Of a DNA stretch of 64,000 bases, positions 1 to 10,421 are shown one piece after another. The position numbers were made by a program, and so were the translations under genes. The notes beneath the pieces are model-generated. The model was not told where the DNA came from. It searched no databases and saw only the letters and a list, made by a program, of their open reading frames with translations. The DNA comes from Elephas maximus indicus (Eukaryota; Chordata; Mammalia; Proboscidea; Elephantidae): positions 52,556,001 through 52,620,000 of the forward strand of contig NC_064834.1 in assembly GCF_024166365.1 (NCBI RefSeq), written 5' to 3'. Each line of letters opens with the position of its first letter. The first letter of the stretch is position 1.

Positions 1-487
1 TATTTTTTTTTTATTAGGTGTGAATTAAGTGCCGTAAAGTAGAGGGGAAAGTAAAATATGGGTGAGGGTGAGAAAATCCGCAGAAGAGGGTTTTTTCTCC
101 CCTTTTAACTACTAACCCCCCAAGGGCCTCCTTGTTCCAAGCTTGCTGCCTGCTGAGTCTCTTTGCCTCCCCACAGTGGGCCCTGTTGCTGGCTCACTCC
201 TGGGGAAGGCGCCTCTTCCAGCCTCCCCAGCCCCTACTTGCTTGCTGTCCCCAAAGACAAACATGTTTCATTTTAAAGCTTTTACTGCTTTACTGCTACT
301 GATTTACTGCTACTCACCATGGAAACAGACATGGAAAAATATAAACAGCACAATTGGGGAAGCCACACACAGTCAACAATCACATAGGTGTCACAAGGTT
401 TGGTTCCCAGTCCTAGCTCTTGATTCTTGACTCCTTTCTAACATGGTAACTGGGAGTCCTCAGTGTGCTGCCACCCTCCCCTTTCAT

Positions 488-684
488 TATCTCTATCTAT
501 TTATTTCTCTCTCTCTCAATTTCTCTCTTTCAGTGTCTTTTCTGTCAATCTATCTCTATTGCTCTCTCTCATTCTTGCTGTGCTTGCTGTCTCTCTCTGT
601 TAGTGTCGCTTTCTGTCTCTGTCTCTCTTGTCTCTATATCTCTATGTCTCTCTGTATCTCTCCCTCTGTCTCTGTTTCTCTCTG
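488..684 (+). repeat. Imperfect (TCTC/TCTG)n polypyrimidine tract
   Basis: About 200 bases are almost entirely C and T on the + strand, built from TCTC, TCTG and TCTA units. This is a degenerate microsatellite; long purine/pyrimidine strand asymmetry of this kind can adopt triplex (H-DNA) form, but that is inference. Confidence 0.85.
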
Positions 685-892
685 GCATGCAGCTTGGGTG
701 GCCAACTATTCATCAGGCAGGACCTGCTCTGAGTTGCCATCAGCTTCACTTTGGGGAAGGGTCCTTCCACTTCAGGGGAGTTTTGCTCTCCAAGCCTCTC
801 TTTTACTGGGTTTAGATCTCTGTATAACACACCAACAAATAGACTAGACAGGTAATCTGTATGTCTCCAAGCCAAGGATTAGCTGAAGTCCA

Positions 893-921
893 TAAAAAAA
901 AAAATTTTTTTTTTTTTTATT
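893..921. repeat. Adjoining poly(A) and poly(T) tract
   Basis: About 12 A followed directly by about 15 T form a self-complementary A/T block. It could be the junction of two retroposon tails in opposite orientation, but no element bodies are recognisable beside it. Confidence 0.7.
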
Positions 922-1744
922 AAGTCCCAGTTGGCCCCAACAGCCTTTGTCTTCAGAAAGCTCCAACCCCTGATGAATTCTCCCCCCAGAAAAATCTCTT
1001 GGCCAGTTAGAGTCCCCCATCATCACCAGATAGCCCCACCTCTCCAAACACTGCAGTCCCCTCACTGCTGCTAGTTCCTCACCTTTTGTCTTGCTCTTAG
1101 GTGCCAATAGTTTTGCCTTCATCCTTAGACTGGCACGAAACTGGTAAATGTTCTCTACCAGGGAGAGGCCGGCTTTTGCTGGTGTCATTGCCATCTTCAG
1201 TAACTTACATTCTTCTTCAGAACATGGCTTTATGAGAACTTGCTATGCTCAGTATCTTTGAATGATCATGTTCACACTTTACATTTATCCAGCTTGCCCA
1301 GGCATTTACATGAAGTTCTGAATCACGCAAGAAAATCGTCATAAGGCCTACTTACACAGGAAAAAAGAAGCGGAGTTTTATTAGAGAGTCTGAGGTAATG
1401 TCAAGTCCAGGGGTCAGGCCAAACTGGAAAAGAGAAAAACAGAGTTTGGAATCTTAATACACAGATGAATGTTCACAGGGCCCAGCTAGATAAGGGGGAC
1501 AGGCAGACTGTGGTCAATTTAGAGATCAGAGGTCAGAGGGGGAACAGAAGGGCACAGAAATCAGAGAAAACTACAGTGAAGCAGGGGTGGGGCTTCTGGC
1601 TGCGTTGGTGGGAAAGATTTTGTCTCAAAGTCTGGCACCAATATCTCACTACCTGAAACCAGGAGGTGAAACCTCTCAACCGAGCAGTTGGTGAGGGATA
1701 TTCCCAGACAAGACCTGACTGCCCACTGCCTACACTTTATGTTT

Positions 1745-1990
1745 TATTTTGTTTTTAATATTCATTATCTGCTTTGAATACAAAAGTGATTCTTACTCAT
1801 TGTAAAAATGTCAGAAGTTACAGAAATATATAAAGTTGAAATTAACATTCTGTCCTTCAGAGACAATCGCTAGTAAGTTGAGGTTCATTTGTCCAGATTG
1901 TTTTCTCTGCATATACGGACATTTAATACATCTGCTTACAAATGTAAAATTTTACAAAGTTAATATTATAAAATCATGGACAGACTTAGA
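1745..1990 (-). repeat. Possible old L1 relic
   Basis: AT-rich sequence with the texture of L1 3' regions in reverse orientation (a measured-level phrase such as 'tgtaaaaatgtcagaagt' followed by a 'ctgcatata' block). Recognition is from general familiarity with ancient L1 tails; no target-site duplication is visible. Confidence 0.35.
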
Positions 1991-2071
1991 ACATAAGCAA
2001 CCCTAAACCTGGAAGATGTTATGGTGTCCTCCATCCAGGTGTAATTCAAAATAAAAATACTAGATAGTAAA

Positions 2072-2175
2072 ATGGAAACCCTGGTAGCATGGTGGTTAAG
2101 TGCTACAGCTTGTAACTAAAAGGTCAGCAGTTTGAATCCATGAGGCACTCCTTGGAAACTCTATGGCACAGCAAA
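2072..2175 (+). mobile_element. AfroSINE, 3'-truncated
   Basis: Starts with the tRNA-derived head (GGAAACCCTGGTAGCATGG, A-box-like GGTTAAGTG, then a B-box-like GCAGTTTGAATCC) and runs into the 'cttggaaactctatgg' body, but lacks the usual 'tctgtcctatagggtcgctatgag' tail. This SINE class is restricted to Afrotheria. Confidence 0.85.
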
Positions 2176-2283
2176 ATAAGTACATGGAAGTCAAAGTTTT
2201 TGATTTTTCCCTTTAATGATTATTTCAATGCTTGTGATCAAAATATATTCTTTTGAAAATATTTTTCTTGCTTTCTTGGTTCC

Positions 2284-2810
2284 TGTCTTAGTCATTTAGT
2301 GCTGCTGTAACAGAAATACCACAAGTGGATGGCTTTAACAAAGAAAAGTTTATTCTCTCACAGTCCAGTAGGCTACAAGTCTGAAATCAGGGCACCGACT
2401 CCAGGGCAAGGCTTTCTCTCTCTATCGGCTCTGAAGGAAAGTCCTTGAGATGCATCAATCCTCCCTTGGTCTGAGAGCACCTCAGCACAGGAACCTCAGT
2501 TTCAAAGGGCACTTTGCTCCCAGCGCTGCTTTCTTGGTGGTTTGAGGTTCCCGTCTCTGCTCACATCCACTTCCTTTTTATCTCTTGAGAAATAAAAAGT
2601 GGTTCAGGCCACACCCCGGGAAACTCCATTTATATTGGATCAGGGAGGTGACCTGAGCCAAGAGTATTACATCCCACCCTAATTCTTTTAACCACAGGCA
2701 GAGATTATGATTTATAACACATAGGAAAATTACAAAAATGGAGGACTACCACACATGGCCTAACCAAGTTGACACATATTTTTGGGGGACACAATTCAAT
2801 CCATTACTGT
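2284..2810 (-). mobile_element. Solo LTR, ERVL-MaLR (MLT1-like)
   Basis: Reads in reverse: the right edge is the reverse complement of the typical start (ATGGATTGAATTGTGTCCCCC) and the left edge begins TGTCTTAG. It is a diverged copy, in opposite orientation, of the LTR at 5,599-6,126. No internal retroviral coding sequence is attached, so it is a solitary LTR or a fragment of one. Confidence 0.75.
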
Positions 2811-3088
2811 GCCCCCAGCATACGCCTAGTTTGCAAATTAAATAATACAATACTGAGTACAATACACATTGTCTTGTAACTTGATTTTTTGTTTTTCTAA
2901 ACATAAAAAAAAAAAACATAAGATATGTCTTCATATCTTGGGCATCTGTCCATGTCAGTACCTAAACATTCTTGTAAATGGCAGGTATGGGCTCCTCCCC
3001 AAAGAAAGACAGGGTTCTTCAAATGCTAGCGCCTGTAGCTGAGGTTTAGAACCTTGGAGAACTTTTCATGGCTTTAATACATCAGCAA
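2811..3088. other. Intergenic, nothing recognised
   Basis: Short AT-rich spacer between an LTR and an AfroSINE. No coding or RNA feature is seen. Confidence 0.5.
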
Positions 3089-3294
3089 AGAGCCCTGGTG
3101 GTACAAACGGTTAACACTTGGCTGCTAACTAAGAGGCTGGCAATTCAAATCCACTCAACAGCTCCGTGAGAGAAGGACCTGGAGATCTGCTTCCATAATG
3201 ATTACAGCCAAAAAAACCGCTCTGGGACAGTTCTACTCTATCTCATGGGGTCACTATGAGTTAGAATCGACTGGACAAAGCCCTACAACAGCAA
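3089..3294 (+). mobile_element. AfroSINE, long form
   Basis: Head 'agccctggtggtacaaacgg', tRNA-like region, then the extra module of the long subfamily (gagagaaggacctgg, gatctgcttcc) and the tail 'catggggtcactatgag'. Diverged from the other copies, so probably an older insertion. Confidence 0.9.
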
Positions 3295-3491
3295 TATATC
3301 AGCGTTACAACCACATAAGGACATTTTTTTCCTGAGTTAGGACTGAGTTCACAAGCAACTGGATTCCCTTCAAACCCTTATGGAAAAAGGTGAAATATGA
3401 ATAAATAAATGGACTCATCCATTTATTCACAGGTCGTTCAGCTCAGGAGCAGCAAATGTCCTTATCATAATTATAGGTGATAGCAAGGATC

Positions 3492-3650
3492 GGGAAACTC
3501 TGGTGGTGTAGTGATTAAGTGCTATGGCTGCTAACCAAAAGCTTGGTAGTTCAAATCTACCAGCTGTTCCTTGGGAACTCTATAGGGCAGTTCTACTCTG
3601 TCCTATAAGGTTGCTATGAGTTGGAATCAACTTGACGGCGGTGGGTGGGT
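3492..3650 (+). mobile_element. AfroSINE, short form
   Basis: Complete short-form copy: head with 'gggaaactctggtggtgtag', B-box-like 'gtagttcaaatctacc', body 'ctatagggcagttctact' and tail 'gttgctatgagttgg' ending in GT-rich sequence. Confidence 0.92.
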
Positions 3651-4505
3651 AAGGATCAGAGAAAATTCATTAGTACAAGCTCTTCCTTTATGTCATCTCT
3701 GTTAGAGCAATTGGAATTGGACTATGTCATAAATTGGTTATGCCTTGTGCAATTTTATTTTAAAATATATAGTGAATGCTCAGGTTTGTCATGCATAAAC
3801 TCAATTTATTGCAAGGTAGTACACAGCTACACAGTATACAGCTAAGACCCCAAGACATTAATTTAGACCTGGAGAATCGGGGTGGGCTAAAGTTAGTCCA
3901 TTAATTAAAGTCTAAATCTTCAGCCTTAGGGAACAGGTAGTCTTGGGAGGAAGGCTTGACCAGTGGCTCATCCTCAGCAGAGGTCCCTCCTAGCTGTGGT
4001 CCAAGGGCAGTGGTGTGGCAGTCTCTGACAGGGCCTCTGGCAGAGAGCTAGTCTTTGGAGAGGGTCAGAGATTTGACTGACAGTCTCATTTGCCTCTACC
4101 TAGCTCTCTTTGGAGAAGCAAAAGCTCTCTGGTCTTTCATAGTAAGGGTCATATCGGGGATGTCCAGTTCATACTGCATCAGGGAAACTCACATCCTAGG
4201 TTCATAATCAGGAGTGCATATCTGGGGTTTCTAAACAGAGATAAACTAAGGGCTATGTCACACTGTATCACAAGCAGCTATCTACACCAAGGTAGTGGCT
4301 GATAAGATTAGGTGTTGTTTATGTCACAGGAAGTTGCCAGTTTAGGGTGTTTATAACCTAGTTAAATATTCAAGTCGCACATTATGTGTTTCACACATAT
4401 GTGATTTGAAATCACTACATTATATGTATACATCACAGGCTGTTTATTACTTAAATGCAGTGCTTTTGTTACTGGTTTCTAACTTTATCGTATTGTAGGC
4501 AAGAA
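3651..4505. other. Intergenic, no gene seen
   Basis: Unique-looking sequence. Open frames of 60-70 codons exist but show no domain, signal or splice support, and no repeat family was recognised with confidence. Confidence 0.5.
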
Positions 4506-5158
4506 TCCCAGAGTGGCACAAATGGTTAAATGCTTGACTACTAGCTCGAAAGCTGGTGGTTCAAACTCACTGTCTTAGGCTGAGCTCTCTAGAGGAGCAA
4601 AACCAGTGAAGGGCATATATAAATAGAGAGAAAGAGAGATTTATTTCAAAGAAATGGCTTACATAATTGTAGAGGCTGGCAAGTCCCAAATCTGTGGGTC
4701 AGGTGGCAGGCTGCTGGCTCATGGGGTTGCAGGAGCTGGCAAATCCAAAATCTGCAGGTCAGACAACAGGCTGAAGGCTACTCATGTCCCCAAACTGGAA
4801 GTCAGAAGACATGAGATGAATACAGGATGGATAGGGAGAGAGCTTTCCCAGAACATCCGTTTATATCATGGATGCTGGCCACACCCCCAAGGAAATGCCT
4901 CTTCCAACTGATTGACTGCTCACATCAGATCACAAAATGGGAGGTGATTACACAGTGTCTGCCAAATCACTGAGAATCATAGACTAGCCAAGTTGACATA
5001 TAACATTAACCATCACACTCACCCAGAGGCTCCCAGGAAGACAGGCCTAGGGATTTGCTCCTGAAAGGTCACAGCCGTGGAAACTCTATGGAGCAGTTTT
5101 ATTCTGCACACATGGGGTCACCATGAGTCAGAATCAACTCAACAGCAACTAACAACCA
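4506..5158 (+). mobile_element. AfroSINE split by an LTR
   Basis: The SINE head (cagagtggcacaaatgg to gtggttcaaactcac) stops at 4,570 and its body resumes at 5,018 (cccagaggctcccaggaag, then 'ggaaactctatggagcag' and the tail 'ggtcaccatgagtcag'). The 447-bp interruption is a separate LTR bounded by a 5-bp duplication, so the SINE came first. Confidence 0.9.
4571..5017 (-). mobile_element. Solo LTR (ERVL/MaLR type) inside AfroSINE
   Basis: Begins TGTCTTAGG and ends ATCACA, the TG...CA ends typical of LTRs, and is flanked by the 5-bp direct repeat CTCAC (4,566-4,570 and 5,018-5,022). In reverse it starts TGTGATGGTTAATG, resembling MaLR/ERVL LTRs. Insertion into an Afrotheria-specific SINE makes it younger than the founding of that SINE family. 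Confidence 0.85.
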
Positions 5159-5598
5159 CAATATTGTAGACGAGCATGTTGTTCGTACGATATCAGTTCT
5201 TTGGTATTTGCTGAATCCTGCTTATGATTTAGAGCATGGTCATTCTTTGTAAATATTTCACATCTACATGAAAAGAATGTTTATTAATACTGCAGTTTTG
5301 TCCACCTTTGTGGCTAAAGGAAGAAATTTGAAATTAGCCTTGAGAGACAGGCTTCCAAATATTTTAAGTCCTGAAATTCACTGGCCAAAACCTTCAAAGG
5401 CTTTTACAAGAAAGGATTTATTTTTTTAATTACAAATGTTTTTTAAAACTTACAAACAGAAGAAATAACAATTCCCTGATATCTCCCCTAAGTCCCAACC
5501 CTGGGGGACCATGGGAAAGGTGATGTCAATAGTACTGTGTATTTCCTTCATGACATTTTCTATGGAAGTATAAGAATATGTAAATAAATATTATCTGC
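5159..5598. other. Intergenic, nothing recognised
   Basis: AT-rich unique-looking sequence with no coding frame of note and no recognised repeat. Confidence 0.5.
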
Positions 5599-6126
5599 TG
5601 TTATGGATTGAATTGTGTCCCCCTAAAATATGTTTTTTTTTATATGTGTCAACTTGGCTAGACCAAGATTTCCAGTACTGTGTGATTGCCCACCATTTTG
5701 TCATCTGATGTGATTATCCCACACTGTAAATCCTACCTCTGTGATGTTAATGAGGCAGTATTAGAGGCAGTTATGTTAATGAGGCAGCACTCAATTTACA
5801 AGATTTGGTTATGTCTTAAGCTAATCTCTTCAGAGATATAAAAGAGAGAAAACAGCAGAGAGACAGGGGGACCTCCTACTACCAAGAAACAAGAGCCAGG
5901 AAAATAAAGCACCCTTTGGGCCCAGGGTACTTGCACTGAGAATCTTCTAGACCATGGGAAGGCTGATGACAAGGACATTCCCCCAGAGCTGACAGAGAGA
6001 GAAAGCCCTCCCCTGGAGCTGGCGTTTGGACATCTAGCCTCATAGACTGTGAGAGAATAAATTTCTCTTTATTAAAGCCATCTACTTGTGATATTTCTGT
6101 TATAGCAGCACTAGATAACTAAGACA
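5599..6126 (+). mobile_element. Solo LTR, ERVL-MaLR (MLT1-like)
   Basis: Starts TGTTATGGATTGAATTGTG and ends AACTAAGACA, with an AATAAA-type signal near the end (gagaataaatttctc). Flanking pentamers TCTGC/TATGC look like a 5-bp target-site duplication with one change. No internal retroviral sequence is attached. Confidence 0.82.
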
Positions 6127-6410
6127 TATGCCTAACCTACAAAAGAAAACTCACATACAAATGGGGTTTTACTATATGCGTACAGTTGTGCACTTTGCTT
6201 TTTCCTCTTAACATGTCTCTGGTATCTTTTCATATCAGCACTTTAGACCCTTTCTGCTCTTTTGAATGGCTGCGTGGCATACCATGGTAAAGTGGTTCCA
6301 TAATTTATATAATAATCTCCTATAGATGGGTACTCAGATTGTTTCCCGTTTGGGTGTTACAGACAATTTTGCTATGAGCAACCTTTGTTCACATGTGACC
6401 TTTGCTGCTC
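6127..6410 (-). repeat. L1-derived relic
   Basis: Contains the diagnostic reversed L1 3' text in degenerate form (caccttttcctcttaac-like start, 'tggctgcgtggcatacc', 'ataatttatataataatc', 'gatgggtactcagattg'). Old and fragmented. Confidence 0.6.
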
Positions 6411-7582
6411 CCTCCCACAGTGCACTTCATCCCAAGCTCTCTCCTTCCCTGTCCGCTGCAGACCCAGGTACTCAACTTTCTTCTCTCTCCTTTGGAGCCT
6501 GCCACACCTCCCAATAACCCCTTGGGATCCTCTGCCTCTACACCTGTCTAAGGAGCCGCTTCCTGCTTTGTTAATGCTCCTGGTGACCAGCACACAACCC
6601 TTTCTGGCTTGAAGTGTTCCCTGCCATCACTCCAAGAAGCAAACAATGAATAACAAAAACAAATACAGGGTGGTACAAAGCTTACAGAGTTTGTACTTTA
6701 GTAGTCCCTGGCTCTGGTTTTTTATGTAGTAAACAGAATGCCTAATTTCCAATGTTCTTCAACCCTGTTTCTGATTCCAACATTAGAGAAAGTCATACTG
6801 ATCCTTTTTTCCATAATATTCCTTCTACCCCAGTCTGAAAATGTTTTTTTTATTCTAAGAAAGAACTAAGGATCATAGACAAGGGGGACAGGTTCGTAAT
6901 TCAACAGATGCCTGTCATGGTTGCCCCGAACAATTGCTTAAACTAACACACAGTTTTTAATTACTATGCCACATCTACAGGTAGGCTGCAACGTTCTGTG
7001 ATTAATAAACAGTCTGAAAATGTCAGAACTTTGAGTCTTAAAGCCAGCTAATCCTGGGTAAGTCACACATAACCTCCCAGAACCTGTAACATAAGGCCAG
7101 CAGAACGCATAATTTCCCGAGCCCTGTAAAGATTGGGTGGTGGGGATCACACAAAGAGGGGGGGAGCTTTCATAAGAGAATTCGATCCTGGAGCAAGCTT
7201 TGGGTGTGAGTGCCTCGTGGGTCGGTACATCTGTGGACACCTGTTGTTTTGCCATTTGTTCTGCTGAATTGGAGACACCCAGAATCCCCCAGGCTGATCC
7301 CTTAAATTTCACACCTGTCCACATCGGAATTTTTCATTTGTGATCTAAGCAAGCAGCACTCTGAGGGCCTTTAGAAAATCAGGCATGGCATTTCTAGGCT
7401 GAGCTCTGCAAAACAAAGCACATTTTCCTGCTCCTGACTATCCAGGAAACAGTTTTTGCACTGGTCATAAGAACACAAAGTGAGAATTTTGTGTGTAGAA
7501 GAGTTCAGAAAGAGAACGTTATGGTAAAGCGCATATGAGGCCCCAACCTGGGAAACTATGGATTCTGGAGGAATCCTGGAAT
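6411..7582. other. Intergenic, no gene seen
   Basis: Unique-looking sequence. A 128-codon open frame on the - strand (6,938-7,324) has no recognisable domain, no signal peptide and no splice context, so I do not call a gene. Confidence 0.5.
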
Positions 7583-7598
7583 GGGCTTACTGCATTTT

Positions 7599-7659
7599 TT
7601 TTTTTTTTTAATGATTTTTACTGTGCTTTAAGTGAAAGTTTACAAATCAAGTGAGTCTT
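7599..7659 (-). mobile_element. Very short L1 3'-end insertion with target-site duplication
   Basis: Poly(T) followed by 'tactgtgctttaagtg' and 'agtttacaaatcaag', which matches what I know of the afrotherian L1 3' end in reverse. It is bracketed by a perfect 16-bp direct repeat GGGCTTACTGCATTTT (7,583-7,598 and 7,660-7,675), the mark of a strongly 5'-truncated L1 insertion. Confidence 0.8.
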
Positions 7660-7675
7660 GGGCTTACTGCATTTT

Positions 7676-8410
7676 GGGACCTCACACTGAAGCCTGCTTC
7701 AAGGGTGGAGTGAAGAAGAAAAAGGTGGATTTGGTGAGTGGCCTGGAGAGGGCTGGGTTAGGAGTTGCACAGAGTGGCTACCCAAGGTCTTTAAAATGCA
7801 AAGAATGTTCTCAAATTCATCTAATGTAATACATTTTCTAGTTGTTTCTGGTAGGGAAGTCAAGTGCCTGGGATGGAGGAACTAAGTAAAAAAGGGAAGA
7901 AGAAGGAGGAGTGCCATTGACTCAAGCAAGCCAGGACTAAATGTACCATGGAGATTCTTCCCAAAAGTTTAGCTGGGGATGTCTAGATGGCACTTAGGCT
8001 AGCCAGGCTTCTACACCAAGCACATCCCCTCACCTTAGGAATCTCCTTTGAAGGATGGGCCCTGTGTCAAGAAACTAGAAGAAGTCAGGACTGGGCAGGA
8101 GACCAACTGAGGGAACGGACCCAGCTATAGGATCTATCCCCCATGGAGGATAGAACACCCCAGGGACAGCAGACAAGGTATTTTAACATTCTCAGTCCTA
8201 ATTCTGAAAATACCATTAAGACATTCAAGGTACATTGTCACTGAGTTAGATACGTAGAAACTGATGAACTGGTATATGATTTAAATTTACTGTGTACATT
8301 TTCGACAACAAAATTAAATTAAAAAAATTTTTGAAACACATCCAGGGTAGGTGGACAAGGCGTTTGTGCAGGTATACCAAGTACCTGCTATGAATAAATG
8401 ACAATAGTTA
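7676..8410. other. Intergenic, possible L1 3' end at 8,185-8,335
   Basis: Mostly unique-looking. The stretch 'gatgaactggtatatg' to a run of A-rich sequence near 8,335 resembles an L1 3' terminus, but no duplication is visible. No gene is seen. Confidence 0.4.
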
Positions 8411-8885
8411 TTAAGTCTGGGTGAATAAATAGGGATAATCAGGATTTACCTTTATAGAGCACATACTATACACCAGGCACAATTATAAGCACTTTATACG
8501 TATTAACTGATTTAATACAAGCAGGGGCAGATTAACCAGTAAACTAGGTACGCTTAGGCTTACTTGTGTTTACTTACTAATCTGTTGTGCACAATTTTAC
8601 CTGTTTTTCATCACATTAAAGGTATTTGGGCACAACAGATTAGTAAGTAATCACAAGTAAGCCCGTGCATACCTTGCTTATTAGGTAATCCATCTCCGAA
8701 TACAAGCCAGTGAGATAAAAAAAAAAAAAGTGAGATAGGTACTATTATTATCTCCATTCTACAACTGAGGAATCTGAGGGATGGAGAGGTTAAGTAACTT
8801 TCCAAACAGTAACAGAGCTAAGATCCAAACCCAAGCAGCCTGGCTTCCGAGCCCACACTCCTAAGTACTCTGGTGTACTGCTTCT
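8411..8885 (+). repeat. MIR SINE split by a hAT MITE
   Basis: The left part (cctttatagagcacatac, caccaggcacaattataag) and the right part (ggtactattattatctcc, gaggttaagtaacttt) are consecutive portions of a MIR element. The interruption at 8,522-8,698 is a separate DNA transposon. Confidence 0.85.
8522..8698. mobile_element. Palindromic hAT-type MITE
   Basis: The 177-bp element starts CAGGGGCAGATTAACC; its other end in reverse reads CGGAGATGGATTACC. It is flanked by a perfect 8-bp duplication AATACAAG (8,514-8,521 and 8,699-8,706), the hAT target size. Internally, 8,558-8,590 and 8,630-8,662 form 33-bp inverted arms with one mismatch around a 39-base loop. No transposase is encoded, so it is non-autonomous. 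I do not recognise the exact family. Confidence 0.88.
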
Positions 8886-9548
8886 TGAGATCAACAAGCA
8901 GAGCCCTTTTCAGTTGAAGCTTTCAGTCTAAAGACATACATATAACAAATCATTTCAATACAAGGTCATAAACAGCATAGCAGTTTCGGAGTATATACTT
9001 GTGTTGAACAAGGAGCATCCAGGTCTCTTTAGGGATGTCAGAGAAATTTTTACTCGGAGGACAGATAACACTACAAATGGCTTGTAGAACAGCCCAGAGG
9101 CATGAATAAGGCCATGGTGTTCAAAGAATGGCCAGTACCAATGTTCCGTGTAGGATACACAGGGAGGAACAGTGGGATGACCCCATATAGGTAGAGAGGG
9201 GTCAGATGGTGAAGTACCTAGTAAGGCGTGCCAAAGAGTTTAGTTGTAGATTTAAGGTTTTAAAATTTGTTTGTTTGTGGGTTTTGTGTGCTTTTCTTGT
9301 TGCTGATGAAGTTTTCGGGTTTTTTTTTTTTTTTTTTAAGTAGTCTGTAATGGGGAGACATTGAAGGTTTTGGAATTTGGGAGCGGCATGTTTTGCTTAT
9401 TTGAAAAGTAGTTCAGGCTGCAGTGTGGAAGACGGATTGAAGAAGGGCAAAAATGAAGGGAGACCAGTTTGGAAGCTGTTGCAAGAGTCCTCGCAAAGGA
9501 CTACTAGGGCCTGTACTGAGGTGCAGCAGGAGGAATGGAAAGGATTTT
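8886..9548. other. Intergenic, nothing recognised
   Basis: Unique-looking sequence with a T17 run near 9,322. No gene or assignable repeat was seen. Confidence 0.5.
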
Positions 9549-9703
9549 TTGGTGGCACAGTGGGTAAGAGCTCAGCTGCTGACCAAAAGGTCAGCAGTTG
9601 AATCCATGAGCCACTCCTTGGAAACCTTTTGGGGCAGTTCCATTCTGTCCTATAGGGTCATTATGAGTCAGAATTGGCTTGACAGCAATGGGTTTGTTTT
9701 GAT
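9549..9703 (+). mobile_element. AfroSINE, short form
   Basis: Head 'ggtggcacagtgggtaag', tRNA-like 'gctgctgaccaaaagg', body 'ggggcagttccattctg' and tail 'gggtcattatgagtcag' ending in a GT-rich tract. Confidence 0.92.
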
Positions 9704-9714
9704 ATATGTATTAT

Positions 9715-10015
9715 TGTTCATAGTTGCTGTCAAGTTGGCTCCAATTTATAATGACCCCATGTACAACAGAAGAGAACATTGCCTGGTCCTGCGCCACCTT
9801 ATCAGATAATATCCTGTTGTGATATAGGGTTTTCATTGGCTAATTTTGGCTAATAGATCACCTAGCCCTTCTTCTTGGTCTGTCTTAGTCTGGATTCTCC
9901 ACTGAAACCTGTCAACCATGGGTGACCCTGCTGGTATTTGAAATACCAGTGGCATAGCTTCCAGCATCATAGCAACATGCAAGCCACAACAGCACAACAA
10001 ATTGACAGAATAAGT
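9715..10015 (-). mobile_element. Non-autonomous element made of RTE 5'- and 3'-end sequence
   Basis: Read in reverse, the first two thirds match the 5' UTR of the RTE copy at 10,422 (ttatgccaccagtattcaa-like text, 'cagcagggtcacccatgg', 'gactaagacagac'), while the last third matches the RTE/AfroSINE 3' end (ggaccaggcaatgttc, 'catggggtcattataa'). The whole coding region of the RTE is missing. This mirrors how the bovine BovA elements relate to BovB; that analogy is inference. Confidence 0.75.
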
Positions 10016-10018
10016 GGT

Positions 10019-10100
10019 AGATATATGTGTGTGTGTATATATATACATACGTATATATGTACACATAACCCAATATATACGTGTATATATATATATATAT
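10019..10100. repeat. (TG)n/(TA)n microsatellite
   Basis: Alternating TG and TA dinucleotides, imperfect, immediately 5' of an AfroSINE. A similar AT-rich remnant (atatgtatataaacacac) follows the SINE at 10,259-10,290, so the SINE landed in the microsatellite. Confidence 0.85.
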
Positions 10101-10258
10101 GGAAACCCTGGTGACATAGTGGTTAAGTGCTATGGCTGCTAACCAAAAGGTCGGCAGTTCGAATCTACCAGGCACTCCTTGGAAACTCTTTTGGGCATTT
10201 CTACTCTGTCCTGTAGGGTCTCTATGAGTCAGAATCAACTGGACAGCAACAGGTTTTT
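10101..10258 (+). mobile_element. AfroSINE, short form
   Basis: Well-preserved copy: 'ggaaaccctggtgacatag', A-box-like TAGTGGTTAAGTG, B-box-like CAGTTCGAATC, tail 'gggtctctatgagtcag' and a T-rich end. Confidence 0.95.
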
Positions 10259-10299
10259 TTATATGTATATAAACACACATATATATCTACAAATTAAAA

Positions 10300-10421
10300 A
10301 ATACAAACAACTTAGTAGAAAATGGGTGAAATATAGAAAAAGGCAATTAACCAGAAAAAAATCCAAATGGTTGCCCCCCAAAAATGTATGAAGAGATATT
10401 CAACCTTACTAATAGTTAAGG
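10300..10421 (+). repeat. L1 relic, left part (host of the RTE insertion)
   Basis: Text such as 'caattaaccagaaaaaaat' and 'aagagatattcaacc' corresponds to the 3' third of ancient L1 elements. The same L1 resumes at 13,865 after the RTE. Confidence 0.7.

Larger units (their letters stand above)
1..2071. other. Intergenic, no gene seen
   Basis: No splice-consistent or conserved coding frame was found. Apart from the pyrimidine tract, the A/T tract and a possible L1 relic listed separately, the sequence looks like unique or very old repeat DNA. The short open frames here are low-complexity (Ser/Leu/Cys from the CT tract) or lack codon character. Confidence 0.6.

Noticed and set aside
443..847. 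Two long overlapping frames rich in Ser, Leu and Cys
   Set aside because: Produced by the CT microsatellite; low complexity and no splice or start context.
8709..8738. Short poly(A) insertion between two GTGAGATA copies
   Set aside because: Looks like a tail-only insertion, but the unit is too short to separate from slippage in an A tract.
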